In this document: one piece after another, positions 52,425-62,141 of the stretch
Numbering within the stretch: position 1 is the stretch's first letter
Layout of the letters: each line of letters starts with the position of its first letter
From: Devosia ginsengisoli
Lineage (GTDB): Bacteria; Pseudomonadota; Alphaproteobacteria; Rhizobiales; Devosiaceae
Direction of reading: 5' to 3'
Length of the DNA stretch: 64,000 nucleotides
Assembly (NCBI RefSeq): GCF_007859655.1
Contig: NZ_CP042304.1
Location: forward strand, 1,488,001 to 1,552,000
Position numbers and translations under genes: made by a program
Notes under the pieces: model-generated
Told to the model about the DNA's origin: nothing
Databases searched by the model: none
The model's input: the letters and a program-made list of their open reading frames with translations, nothing else

Positions 52425-53258
52425 ATGATCACCTTCGTCGATGCCCCCGCCAAAGCCCGCCGCACGCCCGGCGTCATTCCGCTGCATGGCACGGAAGGCT
52501 TCGAAGGCATGCGCAAGGCCGGGGCGCTGACGGCGCAGGCGCTCGACATTCTCACCGAATATGTCGAGCCGGGCGTGCCCACCGCCACCATCGACAAGGT
52601 CGCCTATGAATTCGCGCGCGATAACGGCGCCGTGCCGGCCACCATTTTCTACAAGGGCTACCGCCATTCGCTCTGCACCTCGATCAACCACGTGGTCTGT
52701 CACGGCATTCCCGACGAGCGCCCGCTGCGCGACGGCGATATCGTCAATGTGGACCTGACGCTGGTTGTCGATGGCTGGCATGGCGATTCCAGCCGCATGT
52801 ATCCGGTGGGGGAGATTTCGCGGAAGGCCGAGCGGCTGATCGAGATCACCTATGCCAGCCTCGAAGCCGGCATTGCCGCAGCCCAGCCAGGCAAGACCAC
52901 CGGCGATATCGGCGCCGCCATCCAGGCCGTGGCGGAGGGCGAACGCATGAGCGTGGTGCGCGATTTCGTCGGCCATGGGCTGGGCAAGCTGTTTCACGAT
53001 GAGCCCAATATCATGCATTTCGGCACGCCGGGCACTGGCGTCCCGCTGAAGCCCGGCATGATCTTCACCATCGAGCCGATGATCAATCTCGGCCGCCCGC
53101 ATGTGAAAATCCTGTCCGACGGCTGGACCGCTGTCACCCGCGACCGCACCCTGTCGGCGCAGTGCGAGCATTCCATCGGCATCACCGAAACCGGCTGCGA
53201 GATTTTTACGCTGTCGCCCGGCGGGCTGTTCAACCCCATGGCCGTGCGGGCAGCATGA
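52425..53258 (+). CDS. map: Methionine aminopeptidase
   Basis: A 277-residue type I enzyme that removes the initiator methionine. The five metal ligands are visible: Asp pair in [16 protein letters not shown], His in [13 protein letters not shown], Glu in [11 protein letters not shown], and the second Glu in CEHSIGIT. The first 25 residues are a normal extension. radC overlaps its last bases (ATGA), so the two form one unit. Confidence 0.96.
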   Translation: MITFVDAPAKARRTPGVIPLHGTEGFEGMRKAGALTAQALDILTEYVEPGVPTATIDKVAYEFARDNGAVPATIFYKGYRHSLCTSINHVVCHGIPDERPLRDGDIVNVDLTLVVDGWHGDSSRMYPVGEISRKAERLIEITYASLEAGIAAAQPGKTTGDIGAAIQAVAEGERMSVVRDFVGHGLGKLFHDEPNIMHFGTPGTGVPLKPGMIFTIEPMINLGRPHVKILSDGWTAVTRDRTLSAQCEHSIGITETGCEIFTLSPGGLFNPMAVRAA

Positions 53259-53995
53259 GCAAGGAGCGGCGCGACGCGTTCGCCGAAGCCAGCTATCCGG
53301 CGCCGGACATCCCCCAGCAGGCCGACGACCATGCCGGCCATCGCCAGCGCGTGCGCGAACGCTTCCTCAAGGTCGGGGGTGACGCGCTGGAAGATTACGA
53401 ATTGCTCGAACTGGCTTTGCAACTGGCCATTCCCCGTCGCGACACCAAGGCCCTGGCCAAGGCGCTGCTGCGCGAATTCGGTTCCTTCTCCGGCGTGTTC
53501 AATGCCAGCCAGGCGCGGCTGGAAAAGGTGGAAGGGCTGGGCGCCACCTCGGTCGCCCATATCAAGGTCATCCAGGCCGTTGCTGCCCGCTTCGGGCGTG
53601 ACCGGATCGACAACGAACAACCGATCCTCGGCTCCTGGAGCCAGTTGATCGATTACTGCCGCAGCCAGATGGCCTTCGAAACCATCGAGCAGTTCCGCAT
53701 CCTGTTTCTCGACAAGAAAAACCGGCTGATCGCCGATGAGGTGCAGCAGACCGGCACCGTCGATCACACCCCGGTCTATCCGCGCGAGGTCATCAAGCGG
53801 ACGCTGGAGCTTTCGGCCACCGCGCTGATCCTGGTGCACAACCATCCGTCCGGCGATCCCTCCCCGTCATCGGCAGATGTGCGGATGACCAGGGAAATAT
53901 CGGACATAGCCAAGCCCCTGGGGATAACTTTGCACGATCACATCATTATCGGGAAGTCGGGCCACGCCTCGCTGCGCGGCCTCAAGCTACTCTGA
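53255..53995 (+). CDS. radC: RadC-family JAB-domain protein
   Basis: A 246-residue RadC. The N-terminal helix-hairpin-helix region ([19 protein letters not shown] in part) precedes a JAB metal-site motif, [17 protein letters not shown]. The family name comes from an old DNA-repair assignment that has been disputed; the catalytic role is unknown. It overlaps map by 4 bases and the convergent CelD-type gene by 9 bases at its end. Confidence 0.93.
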   Translation: MSKERRDAFAEASYPAPDIPQQADDHAGHRQRVRERFLKVGGDALEDYELLELALQLAIPRRDTKALAKALLREFGSFSGVFNASQARLEKVEGLGATSVAHIKVIQAVAARFGRDRIDNEQPILGSWSQLIDYCRSQMAFETIEQFRILFLDKKNRLIADEVQQTGTVDHTPVYPREVIKRTLELSATALILVHNHPSGDPSPSSADVRMTREISDIAKPLGITLHDHIIIGKSGHASLRGLKLL

Positions 53996-55234
53996 CTTCT
54001 CCGTGGCGGCCGCCGGGTGGTTCGTGCCGGTGAGACGGTCGAACGTCTGCCGCACGCTGCGTATCGCCGCCTTGAGCTGCGGATTGGCCTTGATGGCGGC
54101 CCGTGTCTGCTGGAAAACCCGGTGCGCCTTGACGATGACCGCGCCTTGCGGCGTCAGCCCGATATAGTGCTGGCGCAGCGGCGCCTGCACATTGCACCAA
54201 TGCCGCTTCTCGTCGGTGAAGCCGCTGCCCATGTCGAACACGCTCATGCCCTGGTCGAACACGGTCTGCATCACCCGCAGCAGGCACTGCTTGCCCGGCG
54301 ACCCGTTCTGGATCGCAGGATCGTCGCTCATCGAGGAGATGAGGCAGAACATGCGGTCATTGTGGACCACATTGTAGCGCACCGCGACTATATCGCCGTT
54401 GAGCCGCAGCACATGCAGCCGCACATCGACGCCGGACCCGGCCTTGGCCAGGTCGTGGTAGAAGCCGATCAGCCCGTCGCGCACGAAGGTATCGCGGATC
54501 CCCATGGCCTTGAAGCGTGCCGAGCGCTGGATGAACATGGTCTCGATGGCGCAGGTAGTGTCGCCACCATTGCGCACTTCCTCGAAGCTCACCGCGCCCA
54601 TGGCGTTGAGCCGATCACCCTGCTGCCGGTCATGCTTGCGGCGCGACTTGCTCCGCTGCAGGCGGTCACATTCTTCCCAGCTGGAATATTCCGAACGATA
54701 GAGCGTTTCGACAGCCAGGGTATCGCCCAGTTCATCGAACAGCCCGCTATAGCCGCCGACCTCGGTCGGAATTGAGCGGAGATAGACCACGTCACCGCCT
54801 TCGAGGCGGCTGAACATGGTCTTCCACAGCAGGCTGCGTGATAGCGGGTCGAGGGCGGCAAGGCGGCCATAGCTGGAGACGGGCGCATAGCAGCCGACAT
54901 TGGCCCCCGGAAACCAGGTGAAGACCGGCACGCCATTGACGCGTTTGCGGTGCAGCGGCAGCAGCGCCACGGCCTCGCCATCGACATATCCCACCACGTA
55001 GCGCTGGTCTGCCCGCGCTATGCCGTGGTGGAGCAGCCAGGCGTGAATGAAGTCGAAGTTCTGGCCGGGCGACTCGATGCCGCCGGCCTGCAAACGCCGC
55101 CAGGTTGCTTCCACCGCTTCAAGGTCATCGGTGATCTCGGCAGTAATTTCGCCGGCCACCCGACTGGCCATTGGCTCGCCGCCGGTGACAGCCCGATTGT
55201 CGAGCAACGGGGATGTGATTTCAAAGGCAGGCAT
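53987..55234 (-). CDS. CelD/BioF2-type GNAT acyltransferase
   Basis: A 415-residue protein with the two-lobed fold of acyltransferases named in cellulose biosynthesis (CelD, Acetyltransf_6). The N-terminal lobe has [19 protein letters not shown] and [19 protein letters not shown]. The C-terminal lobe has [20 protein letters not shown], then [17 protein letters not shown], which matches the late conserved G-x-x-x-x-K-x-x-W block. It may acylate a sugar or peptide on the way to the cell surface. AAGGAG lies 5 bases upstream of the Met at 55234. Confidence 0.85.
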   Translation of the reverse strand: MPAFEITSPLLDNRAVTGGEPMASRVAGEITAEITDDLEAVEATWRRLQAGGIESPGQNFDFIHAWLLHHGIARADQRYVVGYVDGEAVALLPLHRKRVNGVPVFTWFPGANVGCYAPVSSYGRLAALDPLSRSLLWKTMFSRLEGGDVVYLRSIPTEVGGYSGLFDELGDTLAVETLYRSEYSSWEECDRLQRSKSRRKHDRQQGDRLNAMGAVSFEEVRNGGDTTCAIETMFIQRSARFKAMGIRDTFVRDGLIGFYHDLAKAGSGVDVRLHVLRLNGDIVAVRYNVVHNDRMFCLISSMSDDPAIQNGSPGKQCLLRVMQTVFDQGMSVFDMGSGFTDEKRHWCNVQAPLRQHYIGLTPQGAVIVKAHRVFQQTRAAIKANPQLKAAIRSVRQTFDRLTGTNHPAAATEKSE

Positions 55235-55347
55235 GAGAACTCCTTGGGAGTGCACTCTGCCTCAGGCGAAGTAAACCCAAGTTCAACATCTCACGCGCAA
55301 ATCGTTATGCAGCGCAAAAACGTTTGAAGGTTAAGCTGGACTTACCG

Positions 55348-56082
55348 CTAGCCGAAGGTTGCCAGTACAGGGAAAGTCTCGAGGAACCAGTAGGACAGGC
55401 GCGTGAAATTGCCAGTGAGGAACAGCACGCCGGTCACCACCAGCAGCCCGCCCATGACGCGCTCGACCGTATGCAGATGCTTCTTGAAGCCCTGGAAGAA
55501 GGTCAGGAACGGCCCGATGGCAATACCGGCCAGGAAGAACGGCACGCCCAGCCCGAGCGAATAGATGCCCAGCAAACCGGCCCCCTCCCACGCCGTGTCA
55601 CGGCTGGCGGCAACCGACAGCACCGCGGCCAGCACCGGCCCGATGCAGGGCGTCCAGCCAATGGCAAAGGCCAGTCCCAGCAGGAACCCGCCAAGCGGTC
55701 CGCTGGCCATGCCCGGCCCCTGATGGCGCAATTGCCGGTCCAGCAGGCCGATGCGGTAGACGCCGAGAAAGTGCAGGCCCATGGCGATGATCAGCACGCC
55801 GGCAATTGGCGTCAGGATCGGCAGCGCCTGCCGGAAGGCCTGCCCGAAAGCGGTGGCCGTAGCACCCAGCGTGACGAAGACCACGGCAAAGCCGAGAATG
55901 AAGAACAGCGAGGTGAAGGCCACCCGCCGTTGCAAAGCGGCGGCACCGGCATCATCGGCGCGCAACTGGTCGAAGCTCGCCCCGCTCATATAGGTGAGAT
56001 AGGGCGGCACCAGCGGCAGCACGCAAGGGCTGAGAAAACTCAGCACGCCTGCGCCGAATACCAATGGCAGAGAAAATTCCAC
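55348..56082 (-). CDS. ccdA: Cytochrome c biogenesis (CcdA/DsbD transmembrane) protein
   Basis: A 244-residue six-span membrane protein that carries reducing equivalents across the inner membrane. The two redox cysteines are in LSFLSPCVLPLVPPYL and AIGWTPCIGPVLAAVL, spaced as in CcdA. No periplasmic or thioredoxin domain is attached. I chose a GTG start at 56082 (VEFSLPL), with AGGAG upstream; an upstream reading would run through repeat sequence. The region upstream holds the repeat-rich gap. Confidence 0.92.
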   Translation of the reverse strand: MEFSLPLVFGAGVLSFLSPCVLPLVPPYLTYMSGASFDQLRADDAGAAALQRRVAFTSLFFILGFAVVFVTLGATATAFGQAFRQALPILTPIAGVLIIAMGLHFLGVYRIGLLDRQLRHQGPGMASGPLGGFLLGLAFAIGWTPCIGPVLAAVLSVAASRDTAWEGAGLLGIYSLGLGVPFFLAGIAIGPFLTFFQGFKKHLHTVERVMGGLLVVTGVLFLTGNFTRLSYWFLETFPVLATFG

Positions 56083-56164
56083 GAGGCCGACGCTCCTATT
56101 GCGCGGTGGTTGTACCGCCTCGGACTGACAAAGCAACGCGCCCAGTGTCGCATCGCCGCTTTGT

Positions 56165-56460
56165 GATCGCCATGGCAAAGCGCCGCCTGTGATGCGGTTG
56201 TCGGATGCGGACCGCAAGTGCGGCCGCGGGTGGGCGGACCCCGAGACGGCTTACGTCTCTGAGATAATTTTTAGTGAGACGCTCGCCGTCTCGGGGTGCC
56301 GGTTTTTGGAGCAGTACGGGGGTCGCGCACACGCTTCCGCCCGGACTCGGACCTGTGCGAGCAGCGAAGCCGCACCCGGCGCCTTCCGCCACTGTTCGCC
56401 TGCAGGCCGCCCATGCGGAGGATGGGTGGAGGATACGCGCGATTTTGGGGAGGGGGATAA
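56165..56460. other. Structured intergenic element of unknown type
   Basis: About 300 bases with no convincing gene but strong pairing. A perfect 13-bp stem at 56238-56250 / 56285-56297 (ACCCCGAGACGGC with its complement) encloses a second stem CGTCTC/GAGACG and an AT-rich loop. Further GC-rich hairpins follow towards 56460. Some words (TTCCGCCACTGTTCGCC) recall parts of known structured RNAs such as the cobalamin riboswitch, but the overall order does not fit any I know. It could be an RNA, a repeat mosaic, or both. The whole gap 56083-56912 has no gene I can support. Confidence 0.4.
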
Positions 56461-56485
56461 GATGGATAGGTCTGTGCGTGTGGCT

Positions 56486-56736
56486 TACCCCCACCCTCAC
56501 TCCCTCCCCACAAGGGGGAGGGAAGCCTGGCCGGTGCTTGCGAAAGCATCGAGTGAAACTCGGAACGTGGTCATGCGCCTCCCTCCCCCTTGTGGGGAGG
56601 GAATGAGGGTGGGGGTGTCGAGGGTTCCGCAGACTCCGAGTTACTGGAGCGCTCGACACCCCCACCCTGCTCGATCACGGACTTAGCTGGCGCTAAGTCC
56701 TATCTCGCTTCCCCTCCCCACAAGGGGGAGGGTGGG
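56486..56736. repeat. Tandem and inverted copies of a CCCTCCCCACAAGGGGGAGGG element
   Basis: At least three copies of the core CTCCCCACAAGGGGGAGGG lie here: direct at about 56512-56522 and 56714-56731, and inverted at 56582-56601 (CCCTCCCCCTTGTGGGGAGG). They come with paired boxes CCCCCACCCTCA and TGAGGGTGGGGGTGTCGAG. Each core is a small hairpin. It continues the repeat-rich gap between ccdA and the next gene. Confidence 0.85.
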
Positions 56737-56912
56737 TCCGGTGGTCGTCCCCAATAGTGCCTCGGCCTGGGTCCCGGCTCGAGGCCGGGATGACATCGGG
56801 GGTGGGGTGGGATGGTGCCACGTTCCACCGCGCGTCGATGGCCGCAGCGGCGCTTGTGCCGGCAGGGCAAAGCCGACTACTCTGTGCTCGTTTCCGGCAC
56901 GGAGCGGTTGTG

Positions 56913-57740
56913 ATGGTCAAACCATTGGCGACGATCCTGGTTGTGCTGACGCTCTTTGTGGGGCCGGCGGCGTTTGCCCAGGCGGTTTCATCTCCCGAGC
57001 CCGCCGATCCCCTACCGGGGCAGTCCGGCGGAACCTATGCCGATCTCGTTCAACTCGTCGCGCCGGGAATTGTCCTCGACGGGGACGCCTATACGGGCGG
57101 CCATTCGCTCGACATCAGGCACCTGGCCGGCTGGGACGAAGGCGTGCCTCTGCCCGAAGCCGGGCATCTGCACATCTCGGCCCTGCCCCTCGATTCCCGG
57201 CTGGTCTTGCTGCTGGATTTCGGTCCGACGGAGTATGACGTCGCCGAAATCGCCATCCTCGCGCTGTTCGATCTCGCGGATGTGCCGCGCCTGCTCGACG
57301 CAGCCAATGCCGGCGCCCAGCGTTGGACCGGCTTCTTCGAACCGGCCCATATTCCACTCGGCGACGATGCCGGCCTGCTGCTGACGCAGAGTACGCATTT
57401 CAATTCCAGCCAGGGCTACGCGACCTTGACCCTGACCCTGGCACGGGATGGCCGGTTCGAACTGATCGACATGGTCTCGACCCTCAGCGAAAACCTCTGC
57501 GCCTATGAACGCACCCAATCACTCGATGTGAAACCGGCGGCGGCCGAGCCCCTGGCCGATATCATGGTCGTCGTAACCGACGAAACCACGCCCCATGCCG
57601 AAACCTGCTCCGACGCCGCTCCCGAGCCGGGCACCAACGAGATTGCCGTGACCTATCATTGGGACGCTGCAGCGGGGCGCTACACGGCTGATTCAGACGC
57701 ATTCGACGTGCTGGCGCGCGAAAACGAGGCACGCTTCTGA
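56913..57740 (+). CDS. Secreted protein of unknown function
   Basis: A 275-residue exported protein. The signal peptide MVKPLATILVVLTLFVGPAA is cut near FAQ-AV. The mature part is acidic, with Leu-rich strands (LHISALPLDSRLVLLLDFG) and two late cysteines (ENLCAYERT and AETCSDAAPE) that may pair. I do not recognise the family. GGAG lies 9 bases before the chosen ATG; a GTG one codon earlier is possible. It lies ahead of rpe on the same strand but with nearly 100 bases between. Confidence 0.7.
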   Translation: MVKPLATILVVLTLFVGPAAFAQAVSSPEPADPLPGQSGGTYADLVQLVAPGIVLDGDAYTGGHSLDIRHLAGWDEGVPLPEAGHLHISALPLDSRLVLLLDFGPTEYDVAEIAILALFDLADVPRLLDAANAGAQRWTGFFEPAHIPLGDDAGLLLTQSTHFNSSQGYATLTLTLARDGRFELIDMVSTLSENLCAYERTQSLDVKPAAAEPLADIMVVVTDETTPHAETCSDAAPEPGTNEIAVTYHWDAAAGRYTADSDAFDVLARENEARF

Positions 57741-57838
57741 ACGCTTATCCGACGGATAGCTAACCGGGGCACACTTGCCCCCTGCCCGCTGCGGCCCTAT
57801 AGCAGCCTCGTTCCCCACGCGGCTGAGGTGCCCTCCCC

Positions 57839-58519
57839 ATGACCACCCGTCCCATCCGCATTGCTCCCTCCATTCTCTCGGCCGATTTTGCCCGGCTCGG
57901 CGAGGAGATTGCGTCGATCGACGCCGCAGGCGCGGACTATATCCATGTCGATGTGATGGACGGGCATTTCGTGCCCAATATCAGCTTCGGCCCGCTGGTC
58001 ATGGCTTCGGTGCGCAAGCGCACCGCCAAGCCCTTCGACGTGCATCTGATGATCGCGCCGGTCGATCCCTATGTGGCGGCCTTCGCCAAGGCCGGCGCCG
58101 ATATCATTACCGTCCATGCCGAAGCCGGCCCGCATCTGCACCGCACGCTGCAGGCCATCCGGGCCGAGGGCAAGAAGGCTGGCGTGGCGATCAACCCGGC
58201 GACGCCTGTCTCGGCGCTGGAAAACGTCATCGGCGACATCGACCTGCTGCTGATCATGTCGGTCAATCCGGGCTTTGGCGGCCAGAGCTTTATTCCGCAG
58301 AGCCTTGCCAAGATCAGGCAGGCCGCTGCGCTGATCGGCAATCGCCCTATCGATCTCGAAGTCGATGGTGGCATTACATCAGACAATGCCCGCGACGTCG
58401 CGGCGGCCGGCGCCAATGTGTTCGTCGCTGGCTCCTCCGTCTATCGCGGCAATGACGCCGCGACCTATGGCCCGCGTATATCAGCCATCCGCAATGCTGC
58501 TTCGAGCCGCCTCGCCTGA
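57839..58519 (+). CDS. rpe: Ribulose-phosphate 3-epimerase
   Basis: A 226-residue TIM-barrel enzyme interconverting ribulose-5-phosphate and xylulose-5-phosphate in the pentose phosphate and related cycles. Signatures: [16 protein letters not shown], the metal-binding and catalytic [20 protein letters not shown]-type [23 protein letters not shown], and the phosphate-binding [19 protein letters not shown]. It follows on from the pathway of gnd. The purB gene starts 30 bases after it. Confidence 0.96.
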   Translation: MTTRPIRIAPSILSADFARLGEEIASIDAAGADYIHVDVMDGHFVPNISFGPLVMASVRKRTAKPFDVHLMIAPVDPYVAAFAKAGADIITVHAEAGPHLHRTLQAIRAEGKKAGVAINPATPVSALENVIGDIDLLLIMSVNPGFGGQSFIPQSLAKIRQAAALIGNRPIDLEVDGGITSDNARDVAAAGANVFVAGSSVYRGNDAATYGPRISAIRNAASSRLA

Positions 58520-58549
58520 CTCAAATTCTGAACCGGAAAGCCCAAGCCC

Positions 58550-59884
58550 ATGATTCCGCGCTACTCCCGCCCCGAAATGGTCGCCATCTGGTCTGCCGAG
58601 ACGCGGTTCGCCATCTGGTTCGAGATCGAGGCGCATGCGACCACCAAGCTGGCCGAACTCGGCGTGGTGCCCAAGGAGTCGGCGCAGAACATCTGGGACG
58701 TGATGAATGCCCGCAAGGCCGAGAAAGGTGACTACGGTTTCGACGTGGCCCGCATCGACGAGATCGAGCGCACCACCAAGCATGACGTCATCGCTTTCCT
58801 GACCCATCTCAGCGAGATCGTCGGGCCCGATGCCCGTTTCGTGCATCAGGGCATGACCAGCTCGGACATTCTCGACACCACGCTTTCGGTGCAGATGGCC
58901 CGCGCGTCGGACCTGCTGATAGCGGATGTCGATGCCCTGCTCGCCGCCCTCAAGCGCCGCGCTTTCGAGCACAAGAACACCATCACCATCGGCCGCAGCC
59001 ACGGCATCCATGCCGAGCCGACCACGTTCGGCGTCAAGCTGGCCGAAGCCTATGCCGAATTCAGCCGCAACCGGGCGCGTCTGGTCGCGGCACGGGCGGA
59101 GATCGCCACGGCGGCCATTTCCGGCGCCATCGGCTCCTTCGCCAATATCGATCCGCAGGTGGAGGAATATGTCGCCGAAAAGCTGGGGCTGAGCGTGGAA
59201 CCGGTCTCGACGCAGGTCATCCCGCGCGACCGCCATGCCATGTTCTTCGCCACGCTCGGCGTCGTCGCCAGTTCCATCGAGCGCGTTGCCATCGAAATCC
59301 GCCACCTGCAGCGCACCGAAGTGCTGGAGGCCGAGGAATTCTTTTCGCCCGGCCAGAAGGGCAGCTCGGCCATGCCGCACAAGCGCAATCCCGTGCTGAC
59401 CGAAAACCTCACCGGCCTTGCCCGCCTGGTGCGTGGCATGGTGACCCCGGCGCTGGAAAACGTCGCGCTGTGGCATGAGCGCGATATCTCGCACTCCTCG
59501 GTGGAGCGTATGATCGGCCCCGACGCCACGGTGACGCTGGATTTCGCGCTGGCCCGCCTGACCGGCGTCATCGACAAGCTGGTGGTCTATCCCGAGAACA
59601 TGCGGAAAAATCTAGACCTGCTCGGCGGGCTGCATAATTCCCAGCGCATGCTGCTGGCGCTGACCCAGGCCGGCTATAGCCGCGAAGACAGCTATGCCGC
59701 CGTGCAGCGCAACGCCATGAAGGTGTGGGAGCATCGCGGCGACCGCGCCGGACTGTTTGCGCAGAACCTCAAGGCGGACCCGCAAGTGACTCTTGATGAT
59801 GCACAAATCGACGCCATGTTCGACGATGCCTACCACCTCAAGCATGTCGATACGATCTTCAAGCGGGTGTTCGGCGAGGCGTGA
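58550..59884 (+). CDS. purB: Adenylosuccinate lyase
   Basis: A 444-residue enzyme acting twice in purine synthesis: it splits SAICAR to AICAR and adenylosuccinate to AMP. The fumarase-superfamily signature GQKGSSAMPHKRNPVLTENL contains the catalytic Ser. Other words are RFVHQGMTSSDILDTTLS and GRSHGIHAEPTTFG. The length is usual. A GNAT gene starts in its stop codon (TGATG). purC, which makes its substrate SAICAR, is 2.5 kb downstream. Confidence 0.97.
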   Translation: MIPRYSRPEMVAIWSAETRFAIWFEIEAHATTKLAELGVVPKESAQNIWDVMNARKAEKGDYGFDVARIDEIERTTKHDVIAFLTHLSEIVGPDARFVHQGMTSSDILDTTLSVQMARASDLLIADVDALLAALKRRAFEHKNTITIGRSHGIHAEPTTFGVKLAEAYAEFSRNRARLVAARAEIATAAISGAIGSFANIDPQVEEYVAEKLGLSVEPVSTQVIPRDRHAMFFATLGVVASSIERVAIEIRHLQRTEVLEAEEFFSPGQKGSSAMPHKRNPVLTENLTGLARLVRGMVTPALENVALWHERDISHSSVERMIGPDATVTLDFALARLTGVIDKLVVYPENMRKNLDLLGGLHNSQRMLLALTQAGYSREDSYAAVQRNAMKVWEHRGDRAGLFAQNLKADPQVTLDDAQIDAMFDDAYHLKHVDTIFKRVFGEA

Positions 59885-60294
59885 TGGCAATCACCTACGC
59901 TCAGGAAACCGGGCTCACGGCTGAAGACTATGTCGGCGTTATCGGCCAGACGATCATGCGCGACAGGCGGCCGCTGGCCAATACGGCGCGTATCCAGGCC
60001 ATGCTCGACGGTGCCAATTTTGTCGTCACCGCCCGCGATGACGATGGCACACTGGTCGGGCTTGCTCGCTGCATTACCGACCATGCCTGGATCTGCTACT
60101 GCGCCGAACTGGCGGTGCGCGACAGCCATCAGGGGCAAGGCATCGGCCGGGCGATTCTCGACAAGGCCGCCGAACTGCTCGGGCCGCGCATCGGCCTCAC
60201 GCTGATGGCCGACGAGGAAGCCGTGGGTTTCTACCGGAATATCGGCATGGAGCCAGCCAACGGTTTCTGGCGGCCGAGGAGCGATCGCTCATGA
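59884..60294 (+). CDS. GNAT-family N-acetyltransferase
   Basis: A 136-residue compact GNAT with LVGLARCITDHAWICYCAEL, the acetyl-CoA loop VRDSHQGQGIGRAILDKAAE, and a late VGFYRNIGMEP. It begins in the purB stop codon and overlaps the next gene by 4 bases, so it is read as part of the purB operon. The substrate is unknown. Confidence 0.85.
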   Translation: MAITYAQETGLTAEDYVGVIGQTIMRDRRPLANTARIQAMLDGANFVVTARDDDGTLVGLARCITDHAWICYCAELAVRDSHQGQGIGRAILDKAAELLGPRIGLTLMADEEAVGFYRNIGMEPANGFWRPRSDRS

Positions 60295-60842
60295 AGATTT
60301 CCGAATGCGACATTCTCATCCTGCCCGGTCTTGGTGGCGGTTCGCCTGGCCATTGGCAATTCCGCTGGGCCGAGCGCATGGCCAATGCCGCCATCGTCGA
60401 ACAGGCCGACTGGAACGAGCCCGAACTCGATGACTGGGTCGATACCATCGACCAGGCTTGCCGGTTGACCACGCGGCGGGTTGTGCTGGTGGCCCATTCG
60501 GTGGCGGTTTCCGCCGTCGCCCATGCCGCCCAGCGCCTGCCGGACAATGTGCGCGGCGCCTTCCTGGTCGCGCCGACCGATGTGGAACTCAGCCCCGCCA
60601 TACCGCCGGAAGTGGCGCCGTTCCGGCCCATTCCGCGCGATCCGTTCCCCTTCCCCTCCATGGTGGTCGCCTCCACCAACGACGTCTATTGCAGCGTCGA
60701 TCGGGCAGTGGAATTCGCCACCTGCTGGGGTTCGGATTTCCATCTGGCCGGAGAGGCCGGCCACATCAACCTCGCCTCGGGCCACGGCCCCTGGCCTGAG
60801 GGCCTGCTGATGTTCACCCGCCTGATGCAGAGGTTGCGATGA
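60291..60842 (+). CDS. RBBP9/YdeN-type alpha/beta hydrolase
   Basis: A 183-residue small serine hydrolase. It has the family opening ILILPGLGGGSPGHWQFRW, the nucleophile elbow LVAHSVAVSAVAHAA (Ser about 66), PSMVVASTNDVYCS with the Asp, and GEAGHINLASGHGPW with the His. Such proteins appear across bacteria without a fixed substrate. It is coupled by ATGA overlaps to the GNAT genes on both sides. Confidence 0.9.
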   Translation: MKISECDILILPGLGGGSPGHWQFRWAERMANAAIVEQADWNEPELDDWVDTIDQACRLTTRRVVLVAHSVAVSAVAHAAQRLPDNVRGAFLVAPTDVELSPAIPPEVAPFRPIPRDPFPFPSMVVASTNDVYCSVDRAVEFATCWGSDFHLAGEAGHINLASGHGPWPEGLLMFTRLMQRLR

Positions 60843-61246
60843 GCTACGAGCTGGTATCAGGGACGCCTAGCGTCGAGGATTATCGCCGGCTGCGCCGGGT
60901 CGCGGGGCTGAGCGAGAAATCGCAGGCGGCGGCCGAGGCTGGACTGCCCAATACCTGGCATGCCGTGACCATCCGGCATGATGGAAGCACGATCGGCATG
61001 GGCCGGGTCATCGGCGATGGCGGCACCGCATTCCAGATCGTCGACATCGCGGTCGAGCCCGAGCACCAGGGCCAGGGGCTCGGCAAGCGGATTGTCGCTG
61101 CGCTGGTCGATCACCTGCGCGCCCATGCCCCGGCCAGCGCCTATGTGAGCCTCATTGCCGACGGCGATGCGCAATATCTCTACGCCAAATACGGCTTCGC
61201 ACCCGTCATGCCCGAATCCATCGGCATGGGAATGCGCATCGGCTGA
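60839..61246 (+). CDS. GNAT-family N-acetyltransferase
   Basis: A 135-residue GNAT related to the one at 59884-60294 in length and layout: an N-terminal DYRRLRRVAGLSEKSQ, then VDIAVEPEHQGQGLGKRIVA (acetyl-CoA loop) and QYLYAKYGFAPVMPES. Together with its neighbour it brackets the hydrolase gene. Substrate unknown. Confidence 0.87.
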   Translation: MSYELVSGTPSVEDYRRLRRVAGLSEKSQAAAEAGLPNTWHAVTIRHDGSTIGMGRVIGDGGTAFQIVDIAVEPEHQGQGLGKRIVAALVDHLRAHAPASAYVSLIADGDAQYLYAKYGFAPVMPESIGMGMRIG

Positions 61247-61472
61247 TCGCCATCGCTCTGCCGCAAATGCGCCGACCTGCCCCAAATCTTGGCGAAAATG
61301 CTCACCGGCAGCATTAAATCTTCTTAACTTGAGGATAGGCCCAGCCGCGCCTAAACCACCTGTCGCTGGTTTGGAGACGCCGGCGGGACCGAGAGAGCCC
61401 GCGACGCGACGGCCCCCGAAAACCGGCCAACAGGACCGCGCGCGGCCCGATCCGTCTCATGGAGACATCATC

Positions 61473-61754
61473 ATGCGCAAATTCATCATTCCCGCTTTCA
61501 TCGCCCTGCTTGTCGCCGCTCCCGGCGCAGCCTTCGCGGCAACGGCAGCACCCGCCGCCACGGGGGACCAGACCATGGCGGGCACGGTCAAGTTCTTCAG
61601 CACTACGGCCCGCTCGCTCGAGCTGGCGGACGGCTCCTGGTACTACCTGCCGATCGGTTTCAAGGCCCCGGACCTGAAGGCGGGCGACAAGGTGACGGTA
61701 CACTGGAAAATGGATGGCACCGCCCATGACGTAACGGCCATCGACGTCGGCTGA
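61473..61754 (+). CDS. DUF1344-type small secreted protein
   Basis: A 93-residue exported protein: signal peptide FIIPAFIALLVAAPGAAFAA, then a single small domain with GTVKFFSTTARSLELADG, SWYYLPIGFKAPDL and KAGDKVTVHWKM. The pattern is that of DUF1344, an OB-like beta fold with no known role. GGAG is 8 bases before the ATG. A strong terminator follows. Confidence 0.85.
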   Translation: MRKFIIPAFIALLVAAPGAAFAATAAPAATGDQTMAGTVKFFSTTARSLELADGSWYYLPIGFKAPDLKAGDKVTVHWKMDGTAHDVTAIDVG

Positions 61755-61765
61755 TCGCCGCCAAG

Positions 61766-61802
61766 AAAAAGGGGAGCCGGTGCAATACCGGCTCCCCTTT
61801 TC
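61766..61802. terminator. Bidirectional terminator between DUF1344 and DUF1476 genes
   Basis: A perfect 11-bp stem GGGGAGCCGGT/ACCGGCTCCCC (61771-61781 and 61787-61797) with loop GCAAT, A5 on the left and T4 on the right. It sits between convergent genes and has the tracts for termination on both strands. Confidence 0.9.
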
Positions 61803-61817
61803 ATTCAGCGCGGGCGA

Positions 61818-62141
61818 TCAGCCTTCGGCGGCGATCTGCTCGTTGGCGACATTCACCAGGCTCGCCATCTTCTGGCGAATCACGTCCTCGCCGATGGTGA
61901 GGCCCTTGGCCTGGAGATCGGCGGAAACCTTGCGGAACACGTCCTCATCGCCGGCTTCCTCGAAATCGGCAGCCACCACTTCGGCGGCATAGGCATTGGC
62001 CGCGTCGCCGGTATGGCCCAGCAGTTCGGCAGCCCAGATGCCGAGCAGCTTGTTGCGGCGGGCTTCCGCCTTGAATTTCTTTTCGGCGTCGAAGGCGAAC
62101 TTGGCCTCCTGACCCTTCTGCCGATCCTCGAACTGGCTCAT
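61818..62141 (-). CDS. DUF1476 protein, ATPase inhibitor zeta subunit-like
   Basis: A 107-residue helical protein of the DUF1476 family, specific to Alphaproteobacteria: FEDRQKGQEAKFAFDAEKKF, KAEARRNKLLGIWAAELLG, and a C-terminal half VIRQKMASLVNVANEQ. The zeta subunit of Paracoccus blocks the F1F0-ATPase by its N-terminus; other members are poor inhibitors. The Met at 62141 is the family start. Divergent from purC. Confidence 0.93.
   Translation of the reverse strand: MSQFEDRQKGQEAKFAFDAEKKFKAEARRNKLLGIWAAELLGHTGDAANAYAAEVVAADFEEAGDEDVFRKVSADLQAKGLTIGEDVIRQKMASLVNVANEQIAAEG

Noticed and set aside
56238..56460. Cobalamin riboswitch, 6S RNA or RNase P RNA.
   Set aside because: Isolated words recall such RNAs (for example GCCACTGT), but the conserved boxes and their order are missing. 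Kept only as a structured element of unknown type.
56189..56686. A plus-strand protein of 165 residues in the repeat gap.
   Set aside because: Most of the frame runs through the palindromic repeats (HPHSLPTRG-like words) and has no domain, no good start signal and no neighbour logic.
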